The notes under the pieces are model-generated. The model ran no database searches. It was not told the origin of the DNA and worked only from the letters and a program-made list of their open reading frames with translations. Shown piece by piece: positions 1-7,183 of a stretch of 21,577 bases of DNA. The stretch covers positions 1 through 21,577 of the forward strand of contig CACXCV010000152.1 in NCBI GenBank assembly GCA_902766215.1, in the 5' to 3' direction. This stretch comes from Oscillospiraceae bacterium (GTDB lineage Bacteria > Bacillota > Clostridia > Oscillospirales > Oscillospiraceae). The translations under genes and the position numbers were made by a program. Numbering within the stretch: position 1 is the stretch's first letter; every line of letters starts with the position of its first letter.

Positions 1-1344
1 CCCATCTGCACCGAGGAGAGCATCGAGGCGATCTCGAAGCTGTTCGCGGCCGAGGGCTCCAACGCGTGGTTCATCAAGGACGCCGCCGACATCCTGCCCG
101 CTGGCTTCACCTGTCCCGAGTGCGGCTCCAAGGGGCCGTTCACCAAGGAGGAGGACACGCTCGACGGCTGGTTCGACTCCGGCTCCACGCACTTTGCCTC
201 CATGCAGAAGGATCAGGGCTTCTGGCCCGCCGACATGTATCTGGAGGGCCTCGATCAGTACCGCGGCTGGTTCCAGTCCTCGCTGCTGACCGGCGTCGCG
301 GTAAAGGGCGCCGCACCCTACCGCATGGTGCTCACCCACGGCTGGACCGTGGACGGAGAGGGCCGCGCCATGCACAAGTCGCTGGGCAACTCGGTCACGC
401 CCGATGAGCTGCTGCCCAAATACGGCGCGGACATCATCCGCCTGTGGGCTGCCAGCGCCGACTATCACCTGGATATGCGCTGCTCGGACAACATTTTCAA
501 GCAGCTTTCGGACAAATACCTCAAGATCCGCAACACGGCCCGCTATATCCTGGGCAACCTCGACGGCTTTGATCCCAACGCGCCGGTGCCCTTCGAGCAG
601 ATGACCGAGCTGGATCAGTGGGCGCTGGTCAAGCTGGGCGACCTGATCCGCCGCTGCCTGGCCGCGTATGAAAACTATGAGTTCCACGCCGTGACCTATG
701 CCATCCACAACTTCTGCGTGGTGGAGATGTCCAGCTTCTATCTGGACATCATCAAGGACCGGCTCTATTGCGAAGCGGCCGACAGCACCGCCCGCCGCAG
801 CGCCCAGTCGGCCATCTACACCATCCTCGACGCGATGGTGCGGCTGCTGGCGCCGGTGCTGGCCTTCACGGCCAACGAAATCTGGCAGGCCATGCCCCAT
901 GCCGCCGGCGCGAATGCCGAGCATGTTATGCTCAACGACATGCCCACGGCCGACGCGGCCTGGACCTTCAGCGAGGACGAGGCGGCCCGCTGGGACCTGC
1001 TGCTGAAGCTGCGCACCGACGTGAACCGTGCCCTGGAGGCCGCCCGCGCGGCCAAGGTCATCGGCAAGCCGCTGGACGCCTCTGTGGCGCTCTATTTCAA
1101 CGCCGAGGGCTGGCAGGCATTCCAGGCCGTGGCCGACCTGGACCTGAGAACGCTGTTCATCGTCTCTGACGTGACGGCGGAGGAGGGCGAGGGCGAGGGC
1201 ATGCCGGGCGAAAACTTCCCGGGCGTGACCGTGGCCGCCAGCGCCTGCACCGCCCCCAAGTGCGCCCGCTGCTGGACGCGCAGCCCGTCGGTCAACCCTG
1301 AGACGGAGCTGTGCCCCCGCTGCGCCGCCGTGCTGGGCAAGTAA
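1..1344 (+). CDS. ileS: Isoleucyl-tRNA synthetase, C-terminal half (5' end outside window)
   Basis: Charges tRNA-Ile with isoleucine in the cytoplasm. The frame is open from the first base, so 447 residues of a protein usually near 930 are present. Visible are the end of the class Ia catalytic domain (GWFDSGSTH, then DQYRGWFQSSLL), the KMSKS-loop equivalent written AMHKSLGN at fragment residues 123-130, the helical anticodon-binding domain from about residue 190, and a C-terminal zinc ribbon (CAPK-like CTAPKCARCW near 417-426 and CPRC near 439-442). The zinc ribbon is typical of bacterial IleRS with the long C-terminus. The HIGH motif and editing domain lie upstream of the window. A strong terminator follows 15 bases after the stop. 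Identification is secure; ValRS or LeuRS are unlikely because of the CxRCW/CPRC zinc ribbon. Confidence 0.97.
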   Translation, partial: PICTEESIEAISKLFAAEGSNAWFIKDAADILPAGFTCPECGSKGPFTKEEDTLDGWFDSGSTHFASMQKDQGFWPADMYLEGLDQYRGWFQSSLLTGVAVKGAAPYRMVLTHGWTVDGEGRAMHKSLGNSVTPDELLPKYGADIIRLWAASADYHLDMRCSDNIFKQLSDKYLKIRNTARYILGNLDGFDPNAPVPFEQMTELDQWALVKLGDLIRRCLAAYENYEFHAVTYAIHNFCVVEMSSFYLDIIKDRLYCEAADSTARRSAQSAIYTILDAMVRLLAPVLAFTANEIWQAMPHAAGANAEHVMLNDMPTADAAWTFSEDEAARWDLLLKLRTDVNRALEAARAAKVIGKPLDASVALYFNAEGWQAFQAVADLDLRTLFIVSDVTAEEGEGEGMPGENFPGVTVAASACTAPKCARCWTRSPSVNPETELCPRCAAVLGK

Positions 1345-1359
1345 TCCATATGCCGTATC

Positions 1360-1394
1360 CCATAGCCGCCGCTTTCCGGCGGCTATGGTTTTAT
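1360..1394 (+). terminator. Intrinsic terminator after ileS
   Basis: A perfect 11-bp stem (CCATAGCCGCC, 1360-1370, with GGCGGCTATGG, 1378-1388) closes a 7-base loop and is followed by TTTTAT. Only 23 bases separate the T-run from the lspA start codon, so there is no room for a promoter between them. Confidence 0.85.
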
Positions 1395-1417
1395 GAAAAA
1401 GAAGAGGAGAAAAACCC

Positions 1418-1888
1418 ATGCTCTATCTCATTGCTGCGGCGTTGGGCGTGGCGCTGGATCAGGCTGTAAAAGCCTATATCCGCGCGCAGCTGGCCGTGGG
1501 CGAATCCATGCCCTTCCTGCCGGGCGTGCTGCGCCTGACCCACTTTGAAAACTCCGGCGCCGCCTTTTCCATGCTCTCGGGTGGGTGGGCGCGCTGGCTG
1601 CTGGCGGCGCTGTCGCTGGTGTGCGTGGCGGGCCTGATCGTGCTGATTCTGAAAAAGACCTTTCCCCACCCGGCTGCGCAATGGTCGCTGGCGGCCATTG
1701 CCTCCGGCGCGGCGGGGAACCTGATCGACCGCGTCTGGCAGGGCACGGTGACCGACATGTTTCAGACCGAGTTTATGAACTTTGCCGTGTTCAACGTGGC
1801 AGACTGCTTTGTGGTGTGCGGCGGCATTGCCCTGTGCCTGTGGCTGCTGCTGCACTGGAAGGACAAGCCCGATGACGCTGCTGTGTGA
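1418..1888 (+). CDS. lspA: Lipoprotein signal peptidase (signal peptidase II)
   Basis: Cleaves the signal peptide of diacylglyceryl-modified prolipoproteins in the cytoplasmic membrane. The 156 residues match the family length. They show four hydrophobic segments, an early DQxxK (residues 14-18), the NSGAAFSM loop (45-52), GNLIDR (100-105), and the two catalytic aspartates in VTDMF (D113) and FNVADC (D129). AGGAG lies 8 bases before the ATG. The gene overlaps the next one by 17 bases, and the lspA-rluD order is common in bacteria. A likely substrate in this window is the barnase lipoprotein at 11820. Identification is secure. Confidence 0.96.
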   Translation: MLYLIAAALGVALDQAVKAYIRAQLAVGESMPFLPGVLRLTHFENSGAAFSMLSGGWARWLLAALSLVCVAGLIVLILKKTFPHPAAQWSLAAIASGAAGNLIDRVWQGTVTDMFQTEFMNFAVFNVADCFVVCGGIALCLWLLLHWKDKPDDAAV

Positions 1889-2795
1889 CCGGGCGGGCGA
1901 GCGGGCGGACGCCGCCATTGCCCGCCTGGCGCCCGAAATAACCCGCAGCGCCGCCCAGCGTCTGCTGGCAGGGGGCTGCGTGCTGCGCGGCGGCGTGCCG
2001 CTGAAAAAAAGCGACGCCGTCAACCCCGGCGACCGGCTGGAGCTGACCCTGCCCGAGGCGGCGCCGGTGGGCATCGAGGCCCAGAACATCCCGCTGGATG
2101 TGTGCTATGAGGACAGCGACCTGGTGGTGATCAACAAGCCCCGGGGTCTGGTGGTACACCCTGCCCCCGGACACGAGGACGGCACGCTGGTCAACGCCCT
2201 GCTGCACCACTGTGGGCAGAGCCTGTCGGGCGTCGGCGGCGAGCTGCGCCCCGGCATTGTCCACCGGATTGACAAGGACACCTCCGGCCTGCTGATCGTG
2301 GCGAAAAACGACTTTGCTCACAACGCGCTTTCGGCCCAGCTGCAGGACCACAGCCTGCACCGGGTGTATGAGGCCATTGTCCGCGGCAATCTGCGCCAGG
2401 ACAGCGGCACCGTCAGCGCTCCCATCGGCCGCCACCCTGCCGACCGCAAGCGCATGGCGGTGGTTGCCGGCGGACGCGAGGCCACCACGCACTATACCGT
2501 GCTGGCCCGCTGGGCGGGCACGGCGCAGCAGCCGGCCTATACCCGCCTGCAGCTGCAGCTGGAGACGGGGCGCACCCACCAGATCCGCGTACACATGGCC
2601 TATCTGGGCCACCCGGTGGTGGGCGACCCGGTCTATGGCGCCAAAAAGCCCGAGCTGGGGCAGACGGCCCAGGTGCTCCATGCCCGCGAGCTGGTGTTCC
2701 GCCACCCGCGCAGCGGCGAGCTGGTGCGCGTGCAGTGCGAATTGCCGGATTATTTCCTTGAAGTGCTGCGCCGCCTTGGTGAGCCTGAGGCTTGA
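1872..2795 (+). CDS. rluD: RluD/RluA-family 23S rRNA pseudouridine synthase
   Basis: Converts specific uridines to pseudouridine, in this family usually in 23S rRNA helix 69. The chosen start at 1872 has AAGGA 8 bases upstream inside lspA and gives 307 residues, the normal length. An upstream in-frame ATG at 1782 would place 30 extra residues deep inside lspA. An S4-like RNA-binding region spans about residues 10-65 (TRSAAQRLLAGG, VNPGDRLEL). The catalytic domain follows with the signature HRIDKDTSG, catalytic Asp 134, then GRTHQIRVHMA and GDPVYG. The stop codon lies inside the -35 box of the following promoter. The family is certain; the exact target uridine (RluD versus a paralogue such as YlyB) is inferred. 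Confidence 0.93.
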   Translation: MTLLCDRAGERADAAIARLAPEITRSAAQRLLAGGCVLRGGVPLKKSDAVNPGDRLELTLPEAAPVGIEAQNIPLDVCYEDSDLVVINKPRGLVVHPAPGHEDGTLVNALLHHCGQSLSGVGGELRPGIVHRIDKDTSGLLIVAKNDFAHNALSAQLQDHSLHRVYEAIVRGNLRQDSGTVSAPIGRHPADRKRMAVVAGGREATTHYTVLARWAGTAQQPAYTRLQLQLETGRTHQIRVHMAYLGHPVVGDPVYGAKKPELGQTAQVLHARELVFRHPRSGELVRVQCELPDYFLEVLRRLGEPEA

Positions 2796-2820
2796 CAAGC
2801 GCCGCGGCATTTCATACAAT
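2792..2820 (+). promoter_or_regulatory. Sigma-A-type promoter for the thiT operon
   Basis: A perfect -35 box TTGACA (2792-2797) and a TACAAT -10 box (2815-2820) are 17 bp apart. Transcription would start near 2827, about 20 bases before the TPP aptamer. The -35 box contains the rluD stop codon (TGA, 2793-2795). Confidence 0.88.
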
Positions 2821-2841
2821 AGCTACAACCGCATAACAAAC

Positions 2842-2936
2842 CGATCTTCGGGGTGCCGGACGGAATCCGGCTGAGATAGGGCGACCAATCGCGCCCTGAC
2901 CCGCTGAACCTGCTACGGATCATACCGGCGAAGGGA
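2842..2936 (+). promoter_or_regulatory. TPP (thi-box) riboswitch aptamer
   Basis: Senses thiamine pyrophosphate in the leader of thiT. Conserved elements appear in order. P1 is CTTCG (2846-2850) pairing with CGAAG (2929-2933). GGGGTGC is at 2850-2856. A P3-type hairpin has GCCGGA (2855-2860) pairing with TCCGGC (2866-2871), and CTGAGA is at 2871-2876. An extra stem pairs AGGGCG (2878-2883) with CGCCCT (2892-2897). ACCC at 2899-2902 and GCTGAACCTG at 2903-2912 follow, then the GGATCATACCGGCGAAGG end. The downstream gene is a thiamine transporter, which agrees. The expression platform is described separately. Confidence 0.96.
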
Positions 2937-2947
2937 AAGATGGAGTG

Positions 2948-3003
2948 CTTCCGTTCCGCACTGCATTTGCTCGCTTTGCAGTGCGGAATTTGTACGGAAG
3001 GAA
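2948..3003 (+). promoter_or_regulatory. Probable riboswitch expression platform (hairpin covering part of the thiT RBS)
   Basis: An inner 11-bp stem (TCCGCACTGCA, 2955-2965, with TGCAGTGCGGA, 2977-2987) is flanked by an outer 7-bp stem (CTTCCGT, 2948-2954, with ACGGAAG, 2994-3000). The outer 3' arm includes the first half of the thiT Shine-Dalgarno (AAGGAA, 2998-3003). A short T-rich bulge (TTTGT) follows the inner stem, so the inner hairpin alone could act as a weak terminator. Both mechanisms, RBS masking or termination, are inference. Confidence 0.6.
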
Positions 3004-3011
3004 CATCCCTT

Positions 3012-3581
3012 ATGAAAAAACTGAAGATGCCCGTTCGCGCACTGTGCGAGGGTGCCCTGCTCATCGCCCTGGCGATGGTGCTCAACGAGATTAAGCTCTT
3101 CCGCCTGCCCAACGGCGGGTCGATCACGCTGGAAATGCTGCCGATCTTTGTCTATGCCCTGCGTTGGGGCGTTGGCCCCGGCGTGCTGGCCGGCCTGGTG
3201 TTCGGTGCGTTGCAGATGGTCCTCGACGGGGCCATTGCCTGGGGCTGGCAGTCGCTGCTGCTGGACTATCTGCTGGCCTTCCCCCCGCTGGGTCTGGCCG
3301 GCCTGTTCCGCGGGAAGAAGTGGGGCGTGTTTGTCGGCAGCGCCATCGGCGCGCTGGGCCGCTTTGCCGTCCACTTCATCAGTGGCGTGACCATCTATGC
3401 CATCACGGTGCCCACCGAGATTTTCAGCGTGACCTGCACCAGCCCGGCGCTCTATTCGCTGCTTTATAACGGCAGCTATATGCTCATCAACACGGTGCTG
3501 TGCATGGTGGTGCTGGCGCTGATGGTGGTCAGCCCGCTGAAGACCTATCTGCTGGGCACGGACCTGCGGCGCAAGGCATAA
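3012..3581 (+). CDS. thiT: Thiamine-specific ECF transporter S component
   Basis: Membrane substrate-binding subunit that captures thiamine and works with the shared EcfA/EcfA'/EcfT energising module, which is not encoded here. The 189-residue protein has about six hydrophobic segments. Family motifs include LPNGGSITLEMLPI (residues 32-45), which carries the group's conserved GGS/T loop, HFISGV (121-126) and YNGSYML (152-158). H121, Y152 and N153 are likely thiamine contacts by analogy with lactococcal ThiT. The start at 3012 has AAGGAA 8 bases upstream. An in-frame ATG at 2940 just after the aptamer would add 24 residues encoded by the leader hairpin and is less likely. The TPP riboswitch strongly supports the assignment. 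Confidence 0.95.
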   Translation: MKKLKMPVRALCEGALLIALAMVLNEIKLFRLPNGGSITLEMLPIFVYALRWGVGPGVLAGLVFGALQMVLDGAIAWGWQSLLLDYLLAFPPLGLAGLFRGKKWGVFVGSAIGALGRFAVHFISGVTIYAITVPTEIFSVTCTSPALYSLLYNGSYMLINTVLCMVVLALMVVSPLKTYLLGTDLRRKA

Positions 3582-3599
3582 CAACAAAGGAGAATCTGC

Positions 3600-4409
3600 A
3601 TGGGGAAATTCAGCGGCGTCCTGCTGGCGTCGGATTTTGACGATACGCTCATTGCCCACGACGGCAGCTTTCCTGCCCGCAATGCGGCGGCGCTGGACTA
3701 TTTCATCCGCGAGGGCGGGCGCTTTACTCTGGCCACCGGCCGGGGGCACGCGCCGGTGCGCCGGCTGCTGGAACGCGGCCTGCCCATCAACGCCCCGGTG
3801 ATCGAGACCAACGGCACCCGCATCTACGACTTTCAGGCCGGACGCGAGCTGTACGCGGCGGCGCTGGATCCCTCCATTCTGCCCATTGTCGAGCGGCTGC
3901 TGGCCGAGCGCCCCGACCTCTGTGCCGAGTGCTTTGCCGGCGACGGCATCTATGCCCAGCAGCCCAACGTGTGTACGCGCTTCCATTCCGAGCGCATCGG
4001 GCTGGAAATCCCCGAACGCACGCTGCGCGAGGTGCCCATGCCGTGGGTCAAGGTGCTGCTGCAGCACCCCTCCCACGAGGCGCTGCTGCCAATTCAGGAA
4101 CGGGTGTTGGCAGAGGGCCGGGGGCGGTTCGAGGCGGTGTTTTCGGTCCCCACCTTTTTGGAGGTGTTCGGCGTGGGCAGCAGCAAGGGCCTTGCCCTGC
4201 GCCGCCTGGCCGCGCTGCTGGGCGTCCGCCCGGAGGATACCTATGCCGTGGGCGACGGCGATAACGACGTGGCCATGCTCTCGGCGGTGGAGTCGTTCTG
4301 CTGTGCCAATGGCTCCGACGGGGCCAAGGCGGCGGCGACGCACCTGGTGGGCGACTGTGACCACGGCGCCATTGCCGATGTGATCGAGTGGCTGGATCAG
4401 AAATACTGA
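3600..4409 (+). CDS. Cof-type HAD-superfamily phosphatase
   Basis: Predicted cytoplasmic Mg-dependent phosphatase of the Cof/IIB cap subclass, 269 residues, full length. HAD motif I is SDFDDTL, with nucleophile D12 and acid/base D14. Motif II is LATGR (T46), motif III is K196 in SSKGLAL, and motif IV is GDGDNDVAML (D219, D221, D223). The cap domain lies roughly between residues 85 and 185. AAAGGAG is 7 bases before the ATG, and the gene follows thiT by 18 bases with no promoter, so it should be co-transcribed under TPP control. The position hints at a role in dephosphorylating a thiamine-related or B6-type phosphate. Family members are promiscuous and substrate cannot be read from sequence. 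Confidence 0.9.
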   Translation: MGKFSGVLLASDFDDTLIAHDGSFPARNAAALDYFIREGGRFTLATGRGHAPVRRLLERGLPINAPVIETNGTRIYDFQAGRELYAAALDPSILPIVERLLAERPDLCAECFAGDGIYAQQPNVCTRFHSERIGLEIPERTLREVPMPWVKVLLQHPSHEALLPIQERVLAEGRGRFEAVFSVPTFLEVFGVGSSKGLALRRLAALLGVRPEDTYAVGDGDNDVAMLSAVESFCCANGSDGAKAAATHLVGDCDHGAIADVIEWLDQKY

Positions 4410-4434
4410 CAGCCGGATCAACCAGATGAAAAAG

Positions 4435-4469
4435 AAAGGGCTGTTGCATGCCGCAACAGCCCTTTTTAT
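4435..4469 (+). terminator. Intrinsic terminator after the HAD gene
   Basis: A perfect 13-bp stem (AAAGGGCTGTTGC, 4435-4447, with its complement 4453-4465), loop ATGCC, then TTAT. The last T-run is only a few bases from the GGAGG of the next gene (4470-4474). Confidence 0.85.
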
Positions 4470-4481
4470 GGAGGAAAACCA

Positions 4482-5477
4482 ATGAAACGGATTCTGCTTG
4501 TCGCCACCGGCGGCACCATCGCCTCGCGCCCCACGGCCACCGGCCTGACGCCCATGATCACCAGCCGCGAGATTCTGGAGTTTGTGCCCGAGACGGCCGA
4601 GATCTGCCAGATTGACACCCGGCAGATTGCCAACATCGACAGCACCAACATGAACGCGGCCCACTGGCTGGACATGGTGCGCACCATTCAGGCGGAGTAT
4701 GACCGCTATGACGGCTTTGTCATCTCCCACGGCACCGACACCATGGCCTACACCGCGGCGGCGCTGTCCTATCTGATTCAGAACTCGCCCAAGCCCATCG
4801 TGCTGACCGGCTCGCAGAAGTCCATTTTCCTGCGCGACACCGACGCCCGCACCAACTTGATCAACGCCTTTCGCTATGCCGCGGACAACCGCGCCCACGG
4901 GGTCAGCCTGGTGTTCGACGGGCTGGTGATCGACGGCACCCGCGCCCGCAAGATGCGCACCAAGAGCTTTAACGCCTTTTCCAGCATGGATTTTCCCGAG
5001 CTGGGCGTGATGCGCGAGGGGCAGTTTCTGCAATATATCAGCGACCCGGCGCCCCTTGGCCCCCCGGCGTTTACCACCGCGCTGGACGACCGGGTGTTTG
5101 TGCTGAAGCTGATCCCGGGGATGGATGCCTCGGTGTTTCGGTGGCTGCGCGGGCACTATGACGCGCTGGTGATCGAGAGCTTTGGCGTGGGCGGCATCCC
5201 CTGCGCCGGGGACGAGGGCTTTCTCACCGCCATTGGCGACTGGGTTGCCTCCGGCAAGGTGATTGTCATGACCACGCAGGTGCCCCACGAGGGCAGCGAC
5301 ATGACGGTCTATCAGGTGGGCTATCAGGTAAAGGAGCGCTATGGCATTCTGGAGGCGTATGACATGACGCTGGAGGCCATTGTGACCAAGCTGATGTGGA
5401 TCCTGGGCCAGACGCGGGATGTGGAGCGCATCCGCAGCCTGTTCTACCAGCCGGTGCAGCACGATTTGATTCGCTGA
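4482..5477 (+). CDS. ansA: L-asparaginase, type I (cytoplasmic)
   Basis: Hydrolyses asparagine to aspartate and ammonia. The 331 residues have no signal peptide and begin directly with the active-site strand MKRILLVATGGTIAS, which points to the cytoplasmic type I class. The nucleophilic Thr is T12 in TGGTIAS. The second active-site segment is SHGTDTMAYTA with T85 and D86. K157 (in DGTRARK) is the probable triad lysine by alignment. The C-terminal domain carries the SFGVGG-type loop near residue 228. GGAGG lies 7 bases before the ATG. A terminator sits immediately upstream and no promoter is evident in the gap, so transcription depends on read-through or on a promoter inside the preceding gene. 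A promoter for the next gene overlaps its 3' end. Confidence 0.93.
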   Translation: MKRILLVATGGTIASRPTATGLTPMITSREILEFVPETAEICQIDTRQIANIDSTNMNAAHWLDMVRTIQAEYDRYDGFVISHGTDTMAYTAAALSYLIQNSPKPIVLTGSQKSIFLRDTDARTNLINAFRYAADNRAHGVSLVFDGLVIDGTRARKMRTKSFNAFSSMDFPELGVMREGQFLQYISDPAPLGPPAFTTALDDRVFVLKLIPGMDASVFRWLRGHYDALVIESFGVGGIPCAGDEGFLTAIGDWVASGKVIVMTTQVPHEGSDMTVYQVGYQVKERYGILEAYDMTLEAIVTKLMWILGQTRDVERIRSLFYQPVQHDLIR

Positions 5478-5494
5478 GCAAAGTGTGCTATGAT
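5466..5494 (+). promoter_or_regulatory. Promoter for the SLH/serine protease gene
   Basis: TTGATT (5466-5471) and TATGAT (5489-5494) are 17 bp apart. The -35 box lies within the last codons of the asparaginase gene. The leader contains a small GC hairpin (GCGGGC 5506-5511 with GCCCGC 5517-5522) before the RBS GGAGAGG (5528-5534). Confidence 0.72.
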
Positions 5495-5541
5495 GGGCCT
5501 ATCACGCGGGCGGTCTGCCCGCAGAGCGGAGAGGTAACCGG

Positions 5542-7179
5542 ATGAAACAAAGAATGATCTGTCTGCTGCTGGTGCTGGCACTGGCATGCAGCCTGATGCC
5601 GGCGGCCGCGGCGGCCAGCCCGGCCGTGCGGGCGGCCAACGCCCTGTACACCATGGGCCTGTTCGACGGCGTGGGGCAGCACAGCGACGGCTCGCCCATC
5701 TATGCGCTGGACCGCAGCCTGACCCGCCAGGAGGCGGTGGTGCTGCTGGTGCGCCTGCTGGGGCAGGAGCAGGCGGCGCTGACCGCCGGGACTGCGCAGC
5801 CTTTTGCCGACGTGGCCGACTGGGCCGCGCCCTATGTGGCCTGGGCCTGGCAGGCCGGGCTGGTGCGCGGCGCGGACGAGAGCCGGCTGGACGCACTCTC
5901 GCCCATGGACGAGCAGGGCTGGCTGACACTTCTGCTGCGGGCGCTGGGCTATGACGGGGCCGACTATGACGACCCGTGGACGCTGGCGGCACAGCTTGGC
6001 CTGTGCAGCGGGCGCAGCGGCGGCTTTACCCGCGCCAGCGCCGTGACGCTGAGCCTGACGGCCCTGGGGCTGCCCTGCTGCGGCAGCACCGACACGCTGC
6101 TGGCCCGCCTGCTGGCGGCCGGGGCGGTGACAGAGCAGGAGGTTGCCCAGGCCGGGATGACCGGCGCCCTCTCCCGCCGCAGCCTGACGGCACGGGAGAT
6201 TGCGGCGCAGTGCGCCGGAGCGGTGTTTTTCCTGGAGGTCTATGCCAACGACGGCTATCTGCGCAGCGAAACGCCCTCGGCCACGGCCAGCGGCTTTTTC
6301 GTCACGTCCGACGGCGTGGCCCTGACCAACTATCACGCCGTGAAGAAGACCATGTACGCCTTTGCCACGGCCAATGACGGCAGCCGCTATCCCGTCAGCG
6401 CGGTGCTCTTTGCCGACGCCGACCGCGACCTGGCGGTGATCCGGGTGGACGGCGGGGGGCGGCAGTTCCCCTGTCTGCCCATGCGCGGCGCCGGGGCCGT
6501 GACCACCGGCGACGTGGTGTATGCCATCGGCTCGCCCCTGGGGCTGAGCAACTCGATCTCTGACGGCATTGTGGCCAACCGCAGCCGCCTGGTGCCCCAG
6601 GCCGGCTCACCCGACCCGTACATCCAGGTGACTGCGGCCATCTCCCCGGGCAGCAGCGGCGGCGCGCTGATCAACGAATATGGCGAGGCCATCGGCATTA
6701 CCACCGCCACCTTTGCCTATGGGCAGAACCTCAACCTGGCCGTGCCGCTGGATCTGGCCCTGACCGTGGACCTCACGGCTCCCGGTGAGCCGTATGAATC
6801 GTATTTCGACGCGGAGCCTTCGCCCTATGCCGACGTGGCCATGTACGAGCGCTATCCTGCTGTGCCGGACTTCGGCGCGGTAATTGGCGCGCAGCAGCTG
6901 GCTGAGGGGGAGACAGAGGACGGCTGGTTTTACCTCTATGCGCTGGAAGACGCCACCGAGGATGCGCTGGCAAGCTATTACATGGCCATGACTGAGTGGG
7001 GCTTTACCTACGCCTTCGCCATGGACACCAGCACCATGGTCTTCACAGCCAAAGATGGCAGCTGCACCGTCTATGGCAGCGAGCGCACGGTGGACGGCGA
7101 GACGTATTATCAGATCCGCATTGCGGAGAGTCTGGCGGACACCGCGGCGCTGAGTCCCACGCAGTTCCCCTGGCACTGA
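5542..7179 (+). CDS. Secreted HtrA-like serine protease with N-terminal SLH-like region
   Basis: A 545-residue exported protein. Residues 1-25 are a signal peptide (MKQR, hydrophobic core, cleavage near AAAAA/S). Residues 28-115 resemble S-layer-homology repeats: ALYTMGLFDGVG, a conserved LTRQEAVVLLVRLLG, and PFADVADWAAPYVAWAWQAGLVRG. A second, weaker copy runs to about 215. A trypsin-like S1C domain follows at about 225-405 with the triad H265 (LTNYHAV), D296 (RDLAVI) and S372 (PGSSGGAL). There is no PDZ domain. Instead the last 140 residues form an acidic, aromatic-rich domain that I do not recognise. It probably acts at the cell surface in protein quality control or processing. The SLH-like part may be enzyme-associated rather than a true wall anchor. 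Protease fold and export are secure; substrate is unknown. Confidence 0.88.
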   Translation: MKQRMICLLLVLALACSLMPAAAAASPAVRAANALYTMGLFDGVGQHSDGSPIYALDRSLTRQEAVVLLVRLLGQEQAALTAGTAQPFADVADWAAPYVAWAWQAGLVRGADESRLDALSPMDEQGWLTLLLRALGYDGADYDDPWTLAAQLGLCSGRSGGFTRASAVTLSLTALGLPCCGSTDTLLARLLAAGAVTEQEVAQAGMTGALSRRSLTAREIAAQCAGAVFFLEVYANDGYLRSETPSATASGFFVTSDGVALTNYHAVKKTMYAFATANDGSRYPVSAVLFADADRDLAVIRVDGGGRQFPCLPMRGAGAVTTGDVVYAIGSPLGLSNSISDGIVANRSRLVPQAGSPDPYIQVTAAISPGSSGGALINEYGEAIGITTATFAYGQNLNLAVPLDLALTVDLTAPGEPYESYFDAEPSPYADVAMYERYPAVPDFGAVIGAQQLAEGETEDGWFYLYALEDATEDALASYYMAMTEWGFTYAFAMDTSTMVFTAKDGSCTVYGSERTVDGETYYQIRIAESLADTAALSPTQFPWH

Positions 7180-7183
7180 GAAC

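Noticed and set aside
2913..5462. Long minus-strand open frame (849 codons) antisense to thiT, HAD and asparaginase genes
   Set aside because: Composition rich in His, Gln, Gly and Arg, no motif and no RBS; the three plus-strand genes have clear families, motifs and signals.
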